The notes under the pieces are model-generated. The model was given only the letters and a program-made list of their open reading frames with translations, was not told the DNA's origin and ran no database searches. This document shows positions 24,345 through 33,425 of a stretch of DNA of 64,000 nt, in pieces. The stretch spans positions 186,001 through 250,000 of the forward strand of contig JAHLKV010000002.1 of the NCBI GenBank assembly GCA_020444475.1. Reading direction: 5' to 3'. Both the position numbers and the translations under genes were made by a program. This DNA comes from a bacterium (lineage in GTDB: Bacteria > Zixibacteria > MSB-5A5 > GN15 > FEB-12). Position 1 is the first letter of the stretch; each line of letters begins with the position of its first letter.

Positions 24345-27300
24345 TCATGACGCTGAAGCGTAGAACGGAGAAGGGACCGTTGGATATACACGGTATACGT
24401 GTCTGAATATTGCCTCGGCTCTCTCGTTAACCTCGTCTTCGGAATATTGATCAACTGGCAGTCCAGTTTCATCGCTCCAAAGGAAGTCGCGTATAGCCAT
24501 GCGGACAGCGTCCCTTGTCGCTTCTTTGTCGCGCCAGTGGTCAATTTTGAGTTTTTCAGATTTCAAGGTATTCAGCAGTTCAACAGCCACACTCTTAATT
24601 CGTTTGATTTCAGAAGAGTTCAAGTCGGGCTTCTTGAGGAGATCAAACAATGCTAGGGATTCTTCCGTTAAGTTCTCACGTACGGCACGGCTCTCTTCTT
24701 CGTCCAAGGCCTGAACAAATCGAATCAATGCCTCAAAGGTCTTTTCAATCGTGAGTCGGTCCTTCTCTCGATTATACTGCTGTACAACTTCTTCATAGTG
24801 TCTCTGAATATCCATTCGCAAAGGATTGCGCTCTAACATTATTTGCAGTCGCTTTTCTATCGACTGTCTCAAATTGTGAATTGTAGTTCGCTTGAATGGG
24901 CTACGTTCGAATTCTTTACGAAGCCTGTCAAAATCGATATTCGCGATGTTGTAAGGTTCACGTTCCTCTTGAACGGAGTCATCACCTGTCTCGATGACAT
25001 CGTCAACAAGTTGGTGTAATTGCCTCACAATTTCACTTATGTCGGCTTGTTCTGTATCTCGCTGGAGGCTTCTATACACAATAGTTATTGCGTCATAATC
25101 TTTGCGATACTCATTTACGCCGGGCAGAGTAATACAAGCCTTGAACTTCTTGAATACCTCCCGACACATAACCTCAAAGCGCTTTCGCGTCTCATCGCTC
25201 ACATTTGCTGCCTCCTTGGCAGCGAGGATTGCTGCATTACGCGAGAAGCCGACACCATCGATAATTGTCTTCAGAGACGTACCGTGATCGACTAAGAACG
25301 TCTCCACAAATGAGATGGATTCCGCAAGGTCTGCCAGAAGCTCTTCCGGTGGCTTGGTCGGATCTTGATCACCACCCTCCCCATGCCCGCCATCCGGCTG
25401 CCCCGCGAACGTAGCCAAGGCCTGACGCAGGTTCTTAAGGATGCCACAATAGTCGACCACCAATCCATTATTCTTCCCTTCATTTACTCGATTGGCGCGC
25501 GCTATAGCCTGCATAAGTGTATGTGCCTTCAGGGGTTTGTCTATATAGAGGTTTGCGAGGCTTGGGACATCAAAACCGGTTAACCACATGGCACAGACTA
25601 TGGCAAGCCGAAAAGGATGTTCCTGCTCTTTGAAGGCGTCATCAACCTGCAAACGCTGCAGGTTACGGAATTCCGGTCGCTGGCGCATATGTTCCGGTAA
25701 TTCGATGCCCTCCTTCAAGAGCTTTCTATGTGGGATGATGTCCAATCCCCACCTTCTAAACCTGTCAACTTCCCCTTGCTCCTCGCTGACGACCACAGCA
25801 GCTCGTGTTTCTCGCATCCATGCAATCTGTCGCTGTCTTTGAATCTCTTCTTGCTCATCGGTGATCGCCGATAGCCCAGCTTGCAGTTCGCAAATGCGCT
25901 CGTCCCAGTACTTAGTGATAAGATTGTACATCCGCACGCAGGTGATCTTGTCGATGCAAATGAACATTGCCTTGCCGGATTCCCATGCAGTGGAATAGTG
26001 CCGGACAAAGTCCCGTGCGATCTGATCAAGGCGTTTTTCAGCAGTTATTATATGGTACTCGCGCCGTAGCTCCTGCTCGAGACGCTGTTGCACGTCGATA
26101 TCCTCGATCTCCAACTCTTCCAGTTTGGCAGACACCCGTTCATTGAGATCCTGGGTCACGACGCCAAGCTTGTCACCACGGGCATCGTAGTACAGGGGAA
26201 CAGTAGCTTTGTCCTCAACAGCTCGCTGAAAATCGTAAGTCGAGACGTAATCGCCAAAAACCTTCCGTGTTATCTCATCGTCCTTAAACAGGGGCGTTCC
26301 AGTAAAACCAATGTAAGACGCCCTCGGAAGTGCATTTCGCAGATTGAGAGCCAGCCTACCGTATTGCGTGCGATGAGCCTCGTCGGTGATAACGATGATA
26401 TCATCACGCTGGCTATAGCCCATATCTGGATCGACGTCCTGATGAAATTTCTGAATGAGCGAAAAGACAAAGGACTTATGCTGGTGGAGAAGCTCTTCAA
26501 GATGCTCACGACTACTGGCCCGACACGGATCGCGATCATTATCTACCAGGCCGCAGCCGGCGAAAGTCTTGTAAATCTGTGTATCAAGGTCGTCGCGGTC
26601 GGTCAATATAAGAAACGTGAAATTGCCACCTAATTTGCGATGGACTTTTCGAGTAAACATCACCATCGAGTAACTTTTCCCTGCACCCTGAGTATGCCAG
26701 AAAACACCCAATTTGCCGTTTCTTGTCTGGCGATCTCGTACGGCCTCAAGAGCTCGATTGACTCCAAGAAACTGGTGATTTCGGGCCAAAATCTTGCGCA
26801 TACCACCGGCTGATTCATCGAAAACGATAAAACTTTCAATCAGGTCAATTAGGTTGATCTTGTCACAGACACCCTTGAGAAGGGTCTCCATATCAACCTC
26901 GCCTACCTCATCTTCTGCCAGCCGTTTCCACTCGTGAAAGTGCTCAAACCTGCTCGAAATAGTTCCGATCTTGGCGTCTATACCGTTGGCCAGAACTATG
27001 ATAGCATTGTAATGAAACAGGTGAGGAACGGTATCTCGGTAATCCGCGAGATTCTTTTCATATGCGATTCGAATGTCTTTGGTGACATTCTTGAGTTCCA
27101 TAAAAAGGAGCGGCAGACCGTTCACAAATCCGACTATGTCAGCACGTCGCCGGTACAGGTCACCGCGTAACCATAATTCTCTTACGCAAAGGAAACTATT
27201 GTTGGCAGGTTGCTCGAAATCGATTACCCGCAATCGTTGTCTAACTCGTTCACCATTCTCGTTTCGAAAAGTGACCTGCACTCCATCCTTAATCAATGCA

Positions 27301-27587
27301 TACTTATCGCGATTGGTCGCCAACAGAGATTGTGTAGAAACCGTTTCTGTGATCTGCCGGATAGCATCATCATACGCACCATCGGGTAGGCCGGGATTGA
27401 ACTCAACAATCTTAGTCCTCAGATATCTGGTGAGAACAACTTCTCGATCGGAGGACCGGCCAAGAAGGCTATCCGGTCCGAACGTCTCGTTGTTGTAGGC
27501 ATAGACAGAGTCCCAATCCAGCGCCTGCTGTAAATAGTCTGCGGTAGTTTGCTGGACCAGAGTATCTTCGGTATACTGAGCATTCAC
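24345..27587 (-). CDS. hsdR: Type I restriction enzyme, motor/nuclease subunit HsdR
   Basis: A 1080-residue subunit that translocates DNA and cuts it far from the recognition site, acting with HsdM and HsdS. The N-terminal nuclease shows RADIVGFVNG followed by FMELKN, the D...ExK core. The SF2 motor has Walker A TQGAGKS (near 305-312), the DEAH-type box VITDEAHR, motif III GFTGTPLF and later helicase motif residues MWLTGFDVPSL and QAIARANR. Length and order are normal for HsdR. The gene is separated from hsdM-hsdS by four inserted genes. It starts 22 bases after the IetS stop on the same strand. The ATG at 27587 follows GGGGGAACC. Confidence 0.95.
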   Translation of the reverse strand: MNAQYTEDTLVQQTTADYLQQALDWDSVYAYNNETFGPDSLLGRSSDREVVLTRYLRTKIVEFNPGLPDGAYDDAIRQITETVSTQSLLATNRDKYALIKDGVQVTFRNENGERVRQRLRVIDFEQPANNSFLCVRELWLRGDLYRRRADIVGFVNGLPLLFMELKNVTKDIRIAYEKNLADYRDTVPHLFHYNAIIVLANGIDAKIGTISSRFEHFHEWKRLAEDEVGEVDMETLLKGVCDKINLIDLIESFIVFDESAGGMRKILARNHQFLGVNRALEAVRDRQTRNGKLGVFWHTQGAGKSYSMVMFTRKVHRKLGGNFTFLILTDRDDLDTQIYKTFAGCGLVDNDRDPCRASSREHLEELLHQHKSFVFSLIQKFHQDVDPDMGYSQRDDIIVITDEAHRTQYGRLALNLRNALPRASYIGFTGTPLFKDDEITRKVFGDYVSTYDFQRAVEDKATVPLYYDARGDKLGVVTQDLNERVSAKLEELEIEDIDVQQRLEQELRREYHIITAEKRLDQIARDFVRHYSTAWESGKAMFICIDKITCVRMYNLITKYWDERICELQAGLSAITDEQEEIQRQRQIAWMRETRAAVVVSEEQGEVDRFRRWGLDIIPHRKLLKEGIELPEHMRQRPEFRNLQRLQVDDAFKEQEHPFRLAIVCAMWLTGFDVPSLANLYIDKPLKAHTLMQAIARANRVNEGKNNGLVVDYCGILKNLRQALATFAGQPDGGHGEGGDQDPTKPPEELLADLAESISFVETFLVDHGTSLKTIIDGVGFSRNAAILAAKEAANVSDETRKRFEVMCREVFKKFKACITLPGVNEYRKDYDAITIVYRSLQRDTEQADISEIVRQLHQLVDDVIETGDDSVQEEREPYNIANIDFDRLRKEFERSPFKRTTIHNLRQSIEKRLQIMLERNPLRMDIQRHYEEVVQQYNREKDRLTIEKTFEALIRFVQALDEEESRAVRENLTEESLALFDLLKKPDLNSSEIKRIKSVAVELLNTLKSEKLKIDHWRDKEATRDAVRMAIRDFLWSDETGLPVDQYSEDEVNERAEAIFRHVYRVYPTVPSPFYASAS

Positions 27588-27609
27588 AGTAGCAGGTTCC
27601 CCCCCAACT

Positions 27610-30099
27610 TTACGGTTCTCTTCGTGTTGTTATTTCGATGGGGATTCCGAGCTGCACCGCCACCGGAGTGTATATGTCGACTTCTTCCTCCGATGTGTAG
27701 ATGGAAACTACCAGTGAGTAGCGACACTGTCTGTTCCAACGACCTAAGTGATGTCTTTCTCTCCACCAACCGACTGCTGGGTAAACTGCTATTCTGTTTG
27801 AACCAGCCAGATCTGCAGCACGACCGACCCAAATATCGGAGTGAATAGAACCAACGTTTCTGGCCTCGCCAATTAGCCAGTTCTGCGCAATGCCCTCTGT
27901 TCCTGGATGCTCGCCATCGTCTCTCGCCTGAGTATTAACCCGCCGGATAAATTCATCCTCAGACTCCTCAGGTCCATTCACATCGAAGCGCAAAGCATGT
28001 GAGGTATATCTATAACGATTGTCCCAACCTACTTCTCCAGGGCTAGGTTCAATGAAATAAGACAGAGTCACTCTCATGGATACCTCGGTCTCGCCAAGCT
28101 CAGCAAGTACATCCGTTGGCCATGGCAGATTATAGAGGTGCATGTCCCGAGTGACAAATCGCCTTCCAGACTGATCAAATCTCTCGTCATAGGGTTGCAT
28201 TGTGGCTTCTGAGATCAGGGTCAGTGAGTTTGACAGGCAATACGAAGCTCTCTCAAGGCTAGGGACTCCATAACCACATATGCGAAGCAGCCGAGCATAA
28301 GCGGCCTTATTTGGTGTCGGAGGCAAAAATTGGTTCTTCATCTGGTTTGTCCATTGGGCCGAATGAACAATAAGAGCTCTAATTGTCTCAGGCCAGGCAT
28401 TTGGGTACTGAACCTGTACCTGGGCGGCAAGCCATGCCGCCTGACCTGCAGCCGCGCTAGTTGCCCAGAAGGGGGACAATTGGCACACTTGTGGTTGATA
28501 GCTTGTAGATATCAGCTTAAGATCTTCTGTATCGATGATTGAATCGTTTGGACCGCTTGCAACATTGCCACCTTCCATCAAGACTTCGGGCTTTACAGGC
28601 CACTTACGAGGTGGCCAATTCGTGGACGTTGTGCTGAATGGTGATAGGCTACCGGCCGCAGCAACTGCTGAATAAGAGGCAAGCGTTGGATCAACGATCC
28701 TGTACTTCTCTGTGTAAGCGCCTACAGTCAAGGCGTTCCATGCTTGACCTGGGTCATGTACTTCATTGGTCAAATTGTCTTGTGGATAATTGTGCCAGCA
28801 GTCCGGATCATCAACATTCCCAGCACTTACAATAATAAGCCTCTTGGAATCGTCTTCATAGCCCGACGCCAGCTCGTCCAAAGCACCTGACCACGAAGAT
28901 GGCTTGCCTCGATCCCTATCGTCATCCGACGTCACAGCCATACAAATAATCCGTTTGCGAGCAGGGGCCTGAATCTCAGCACGGCTTATGCCTTGGGATG
29001 TAATGTAACCCCACAACTCTTTCTGGTTTGTGGCAGGCGGAGGAGGGAGTATTTTCGCAGATTCAAGAATGTGGTCGACATAAACGGGTTGTGTGCCATT
29101 TAGCAGAGAGAGGATATCACCATAAGCGGCCGTTCCAGCCATAAGTGTACCGTGGCCATCATGATCGTTAGTGTTCCAAGCCGGCTTCACTGCATGAAGG
29201 TCGTTATTGTCCAATACTGGCTGAATTAGAATGTGCCCATTATTGACACCTGTATCAAGTATACAAACAGCCGTTTCTGTTGCGTTATCATAACGCGTGC
29301 GACCTAGAAGACCCTGTACTAGCGCTAGCTGCTCTCGGTTTTCCAAGTCGATATAGAAGGTCGCAACATTCTTGGCAGATCGAAATTCTGCAACATAGTC
29401 AGTTTGCTGCAGCAATTGCTCAAGCTCAGTTCTATTCGCGAGAATCAGCTTCACGGTGCGTTCGGGAAAATCAAGCACTCCGTCGGCCGATTCTATATTC
29501 AGTGCTGTCAATATTCCGTTTGTCAACGCAACTGCATTGTTATCTTCCGTACTAATCCACAGCTCGACCCAGTCTCTTTCCCGATCCGGTATCATAGAGC
29601 GCTCAATAGGTGGCCAGAATGACTCTAATACGGCTAAGCGGATATCCGAGATACTTTCCACTAAATCAGCGTTCTTCGGCTTGCCCGTACGGGTCTGTTC
29701 CGTGGTGTAAGCATTCAGTTTCCTCAGGAAGCTGCCTCTCTTATTCAAGGGAACAAACACAGTTGCCAAAATCCTCTGATTGTCACCCTCTCCTTCCGTC
29801 CGAACACTACGCAGTCTAATACCCTGACGCCTATCCTCAAGACTCTTGACAACAAGGTCATAGCCCTGGTCACTCACGAACTCAAAGTAGGCTCCTTCGC
29901 GTTCAACTTGAACTACGGCCTGACGTTGTCTATCATACTCGTTCCAAGCCGCCTGCAAACGCCCCTGAAGGAACCTGCTGTGCGCATTTCGATCTCGAGT
30001 CGGAATCCGAGGCGACGATCCACCACGCCTCGGATTTGTGAACCCCTGAGTATCGCTCGGCTCTGGAATGAACAAGTGTTTGTACTTTTCGCCCGCCAT
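27610..30099 (-). CDS. ietS: IetS-like subtilisin-family serine protease
   Basis: An 829-residue S8-family peptidase with no signal peptide, so probably cytoplasmic. The catalytic triad is readable: Asp282 (CILDTGVNNGH), His316 (DHDGHGTLMAGT), Ser548 (FWATSAAAGQAA), with the oxyanion Asn428 in IIVSAGN. The N-terminal ~240 residues and C-terminal ~250 residues are additions to the protease core. It is preceded by an AAA ATPase gene six bases away. This is the arrangement of IetA-IetS, first described as a plasmid incompatibility pair in Agrobacterium and later listed among antiphage systems. Here it is embedded in a restriction operon. The protease target is unknown. Confidence 0.85.
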   Translation of the reverse strand: MAGEKYKHLFIPEPSDTQGFTNPRRGGSSPRIPTRDRNAHSRFLQGRLQAAWNEYDRQRQAVVQVEREGAYFEFVSDQGYDLVVKSLEDRRQGIRLRSVRTEGEGDNQRILATVFVPLNKRGSFLRKLNAYTTEQTRTGKPKNADLVESISDIRLAVLESFWPPIERSMIPDRERDWVELWISTEDNNAVALTNGILTALNIESADGVLDFPERTVKLILANRTELEQLLQQTDYVAEFRSAKNVATFYIDLENREQLALVQGLLGRTRYDNATETAVCILDTGVNNGHILIQPVLDNNDLHAVKPAWNTNDHDGHGTLMAGTAAYGDILSLLNGTQPVYVDHILESAKILPPPPATNQKELWGYITSQGISRAEIQAPARKRIICMAVTSDDDRDRGKPSSWSGALDELASGYEDDSKRLIIVSAGNVDDPDCWHNYPQDNLTNEVHDPGQAWNALTVGAYTEKYRIVDPTLASYSAVAAAGSLSPFSTTSTNWPPRKWPVKPEVLMEGGNVASGPNDSIIDTEDLKLISTSYQPQVCQLSPFWATSAAAGQAAWLAAQVQVQYPNAWPETIRALIVHSAQWTNQMKNQFLPPTPNKAAYARLLRICGYGVPSLERASYCLSNSLTLISEATMQPYDERFDQSGRRFVTRDMHLYNLPWPTDVLAELGETEVSMRVTLSYFIEPSPGEVGWDNRYRYTSHALRFDVNGPEESEDEFIRRVNTQARDDGEHPGTEGIAQNWLIGEARNVGSIHSDIWVGRAADLAGSNRIAVYPAVGWWRERHHLGRWNRQCRYSLVVSIYTSEEEVDIYTPVAVQLGIPIEITTRREP

Positions 30100-30105
30100 T
30101 ATTGA

Positions 30106-31074
30106 TTAACGCCTCCGCCCATTGTGAGCACTCTGGCGCTCTTTCAGCATTTTGCGCAATGCTGCCGGACTTACAATCTTCTCATCACTGAGAATCGCTC
30201 GCTTTATTGAATCTCTGCAAGCCAAGTCGATCTCCGCATGGCTGAGTCTATTGCTGTCCGCCAAAACAGCTTTCCAAGTGAATCTTGGTGCCAAGAATGC
30301 GCCCAGCACGTTCTGGATCAGTCGCTTCCGCTCATCTTCATTAGGTAATTCGTAGTACAGCGTGTCATCGAATCGGCGAAATAGTGCACGATCAAGCAGG
30401 GTAGGACTGTTTGAGGCCGCCACTATGATGCTGTCTGACATGTCTTGCTCGATGAACTGCAAGAATGCGCTGATTACTCGCCGCATTTCTCCAACATCGT
30501 TTTCCAAAGTCCGCTCTCCGCCGATAGCGTCGAACTCATCAAAGAGATAGACTCCAGGATCGGCCTGAATAAGGTCGAATATCTGGCGTAACTTGGCACT
30601 AGTCTCACCCATAAACTTGGTTACCAAACGATCGACCTGGATTGTATGCAGGGTCAGACGAAGTTCATGTGCCAGTACCTGAGCCGACATTGTCTTACCT
30701 GTGCCCGGTGGCCCAATCAGCATTATCTTGCGCCGGTGCGAAAGTCCATGGCTCTTAAGTTTCGCCTGTTGCCGATATTCGTGAGTTATCCTGTCGATGC
30801 GATCACGTAGTGTTGTTGGTACTACCAATGCCGACTTTGGAGTATCCGGATCATCCGACAGGACCAATCCACGAATGTCTTGAGGTAGCTTCTGAGCCAA
30901 TCCTCTGCGCTCCAAGCGGGCCTTGTCCACCAACTTGCGAATGTCCTGTGCTAAGGCACCATGTCCCTGGCCAGCTTCATGAGCTGCCACCCGCAGCGCG
31001 ACGGCAAGAAAACGCTCCGGCTCACCACTCAGGTGTGACCGTATCAGCGATTTCAATTGTTCTGCTGTCGCCAT
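30106..31074 (-). CDS. ietA: IetA-like AAA+ ATPase
   Basis: A 322-residue AAA+ protein with Walker A GPPGTGKT (121-128), Walker B VYLFDEFD, sensor 1 VAASNS and the arginine finger in RALFRRFD. The N-terminal ~90 residues are helical and Arg/Leu-rich. The C-terminal lid includes LSHAEIDLACRDSIKRA. It probably controls or unfolds substrates for the subtilase encoded six bases downstream. The ATG at 31074 has AAGGAT upstream. It follows the small gene at 31148-31339 after a 73-base gap that has no obvious terminator, so I place it in the same operon. Confidence 0.87.
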   Translation of the reverse strand: MATAEQLKSLIRSHLSGEPERFLAVALRVAAHEAGQGHGALAQDIRKLVDKARLERRGLAQKLPQDIRGLVLSDDPDTPKSALVVPTTLRDRIDRITHEYRQQAKLKSHGLSHRRKIMLIGPPGTGKTMSAQVLAHELRLTLHTIQVDRLVTKFMGETSAKLRQIFDLIQADPGVYLFDEFDAIGGERTLENDVGEMRRVISAFLQFIEQDMSDSIIVAASNSPTLLDRALFRRFDDTLYYELPNEDERKRLIQNVLGAFLAPRFTWKAVLADSNRLSHAEIDLACRDSIKRAILSDEKIVSPAALRKMLKERQSAHNGRRR

Positions 31075-31147
31075 ATCTTATCCTTGACAAAAGGTTGTAT
31101 TTTCCACGTTCAATATCTCCACTACTTAGGATTCTCTTATTTCACCA

Positions 31148-31339
31148 TCACCCAAACCTCTGCTTGATGTAATCCTGTGTCTGGCTGGCGCCCAATTCTG
31201 TGGTTGAAGAGCCGGTTCGGATACAGAACCGCTCGATATTACCATCCTTCACGAATACCGCCTTCGGAGACTTACCACACCTGATTACCATAACCCGCCG
31301 ACTATCAAAATCTACCTTTGCAAATACGGTATCGCTCAT
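31148..31339 (-). CDS. 63-residue stand-alone AlbA_2-type C-terminal tail protein
   Basis: A short gene with its own good ribosome site (GGAGATTGGGG before the ATG at 31339), so it is not simply a decayed fragment. Its sequence (KAVFVKDGNIERFCIRTGSS, then a YIKQRF ending) closely follows the pattern seen at the C-terminus of many AlbA_2/Schlafen-like putative DNA-binding proteins. In those it forms a beta-strand tail ending in a YI-x-x-RW motif. Here nothing else of such a protein is present. It lies between the GHKL-nuclease gene (34 bases upstream) and ietA. It may be a detached subunit that docks on one of these partners. The pattern match is from memory; the function is open. Confidence 0.6.
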   Translation of the reverse strand: MSDTVFAKVDFDSRRVMVIRCGKSPKAVFVKDGNIERFCIRTGSSTTELGASQTQDYIKQRFG

Positions 31340-31373
31340 TTTTCCCCAATCTCCAATTGTTACCGTTCTTTAC

Positions 31374-33425
31374 TCATGTAGTCGGCAGCCCCAGTTTATC
31401 GAAAAACGCTCGGTTGCGTTCTTTTGCAGCGTTCACTAATCTGTCAAAAGAGACCACTTCCAGATAAGCCTTGTAATTCGCATTGTAGCCAAAGTACCCC
31501 AAGTGGTCGTGCGTTGGTGTCAAATTTAGAATTTCACATCGCTTCTTTACACTCGGCGTAATATCACATATAGCATAACAGAACCCAGGTATATCAGCAG
31601 AATTCGGTATCTGGCGGCCGGATGCAGTTTGCACGTTGCCTTTCCTAATTCGATCAAGATATCCGAGAGCTTGCTCAATTGGGTCATCAGTTTCACCCGC
31701 TTTCGCATCGTTTCTCATCGGTCGCTTAATCTCGACAACTACAATTGAGGCCAATGGCAGCTTATTTCCTTCTGATACGAGGACGGGATTATCGAACACA
31801 TTTAATGCACAGAGATCTGGCTCCTTTCCCTCCTCGCACCCAGTTATAGGCATTGAAGCCAAAGTCTTATCTGATGCCAGATAGTCGTGAAATGCCAACC
31901 GTTCATCCAGAAGCCAGAGATTACAACTATCTGGCTCTACGCCGTTAGAGTCCGTTCGCATTGGCATAATCAAATTGTGAATGATGTCCTCTCGAGCGTA
32001 TTTACCCGCATCATCCTTCTTTATGGCCTTTTCAAGGAGCTCAAGAATCACTCTTCTATGCGAGATATAGTTGGCCAGATCGGACTTTTTGAGATCTGCG
32101 GCCTTCCTGAGGTATTCCTGAAGTCTCTCTCGATATTCTGGCAATTCTTCGCCCTCTTTGGGAGCAATGATGTCGTGCCCTTCAGTGAGTAGTTCCTCTT
32201 CAACGTCATTTAGATGCTTGTGCAGTGTTATATCCAGGTCTCTATCGGATATTCCCGGATCGACATTCAACTTATCATCGAGAATACGTGACAGGATCGG
32301 GCGATACCGTGGCTTCTTCTTCGCGACAAACTCCTCTACTCGTTCCTTTGCTCGCTTCTTGTTCTCTTCAAGATAATCAACCAAATGGTAGGCGGCTTTG
32401 CTAATGACGGCTTCTCTGATATCCTGCAACGATATCTCCGAATCTGCAAATAAGCCGTTCGTGCTTTCAAGTATGTCGAAATCTGTACGCTCTGGCCTCA
32501 CTGCATCATCAAGGAATGGTGACGTGACATAGCATGAGTAGACGAAATCGCCGGTATCGTCTTTAAGCTTACCATATAGCCCGGGGATCTTGCCCGCCAA
32601 GTTCTCCTCTCTAACAAGCCGCTTAGCTGCACACAAAGCAATACAGTGGGATTGTGACGAAGTAGTACGTAGTTTGATATGTGTCAGAGTGAATTCCGCG
32701 CCTTTTATCGGCAACAATTCCGTTACCGCGGAAGACACCATGTGTTCATCATAGACGTTTATGAGATCGATGCTCTCGTTCTCATCCTGAACAGTGATGT
32801 CAGGAGATCCTCCATTGCGCACGAAATACCAAAGACAATGTTCAAATATTGAGTTTGCTATGGCCCTTGTCGTTTTGTAGGCCATGTCGCGGTACTTTGT
32901 CCCAAAGCCATCCAAATGGACGGTCGTTGACCTCCTTGAAGACCCTACGGCAGGGGAGTCTTTGAGATTCGTCACCCCAGAGTTTGCATCGAAAACAAAG
33001 GACCTTGACCTAACACCATTGTCATCTGCTCGGTAGAGACTTGTGATGCTCACTTTTCTGAAGGCTTTTAACCACAAAAGTCGCCCGATGCCGCGCCCAC
33101 CCGTTGATGCCTTATAATCGGTATCAAGTGTCAAAAACGATGTCATGTTTGCTTCGTTGAAGCCTACGCCGTCGTCCGTGATCCTAAAACCGACGACATT
33201 TCCGACAGCTTCCGGACCTCGCTTCTTCTTCGAGTCCTCAAGGTCGAGAGATTGTTGGTCATCCCGGAGTATCTCTACAGTGATGTATCCTTTTAACGAA
33301 GGCTGGTCTAGCTCTTCAATCGCATGAATCGAGTTTATGACAGCCTCAAATAGCGGTAACAGGCCATGAGTATATGGCAGAGACGTGTTCCTCAAACGGC
33401 CGTGTAAATTGGTGTTCATGCTCAT
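31374..33425 (-). CDS. GHKL ATPase fused to a PD-(D/E)XK nuclease-like domain
   Basis: A 683-residue protein. The N-terminal GHKL (HSP90/gyrase/MutL-type) ATPase has the Mg-binding FEAVINSIHAIEE (Glu27, Asn31), DDGVGF (84-89) and GGRGIGR (109-115) motifs. A long helical middle (about 340-480) includes charged coiled-coil-like stretches. The C-terminal domain has Pro536-Asp537 (KEPDLCALN), Glu565-Ile-Lys567 (VVVEIKRP) and Gln585 (EQALGYLDR), the layout of a restriction-type nuclease core. ATP-driven clamp closure controlling DNA cleavage is a plausible mode. The gene overlaps hsdS by four bases (ATGA) and is inserted between hsdS and hsdR. I know of no named defence system with exactly this fusion. 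The domain calls are strong; the role is inferred. Confidence 0.75.
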   Translation of the reverse strand: MSMNTNLHGRLRNTSLPYTHGLLPLFEAVINSIHAIEELDQPSLKGYITVEILRDDQQSLDLEDSKKKRGPEAVGNVVGFRITDDGVGFNEANMTSFLTLDTDYKASTGGRGIGRLLWLKAFRKVSITSLYRADDNGVRSRSFVFDANSGVTNLKDSPAVGSSRRSTTVHLDGFGTKYRDMAYKTTRAIANSIFEHCLWYFVRNGGSPDITVQDENESIDLINVYDEHMVSSAVTELLPIKGAEFTLTHIKLRTTSSQSHCIALCAAKRLVREENLAGKIPGLYGKLKDDTGDFVYSCYVTSPFLDDAVRPERTDFDILESTNGLFADSEISLQDIREAVISKAAYHLVDYLEENKKRAKERVEEFVAKKKPRYRPILSRILDDKLNVDPGISDRDLDITLHKHLNDVEEELLTEGHDIIAPKEGEELPEYRERLQEYLRKAADLKKSDLANYISHRRVILELLEKAIKKDDAGKYAREDIIHNLIMPMRTDSNGVEPDSCNLWLLDERLAFHDYLASDKTLASMPITGCEEGKEPDLCALNVFDNPVLVSEGNKLPLASIVVVEIKRPMRNDAKAGETDDPIEQALGYLDRIRKGNVQTASGRQIPNSADIPGFCYAICDITPSVKKRCEILNLTPTHDHLGYFGYNANYKAYLEVVSFDRLVNAAKERNRAFFDKLGLPTT

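Noticed and set aside
24179-24544. 121-residue minus-strand frame over the hsdR end
   Set aside because: Overlaps hsdR in another frame and does not match the conserved-looking sequence in the hsdR frame downstream.
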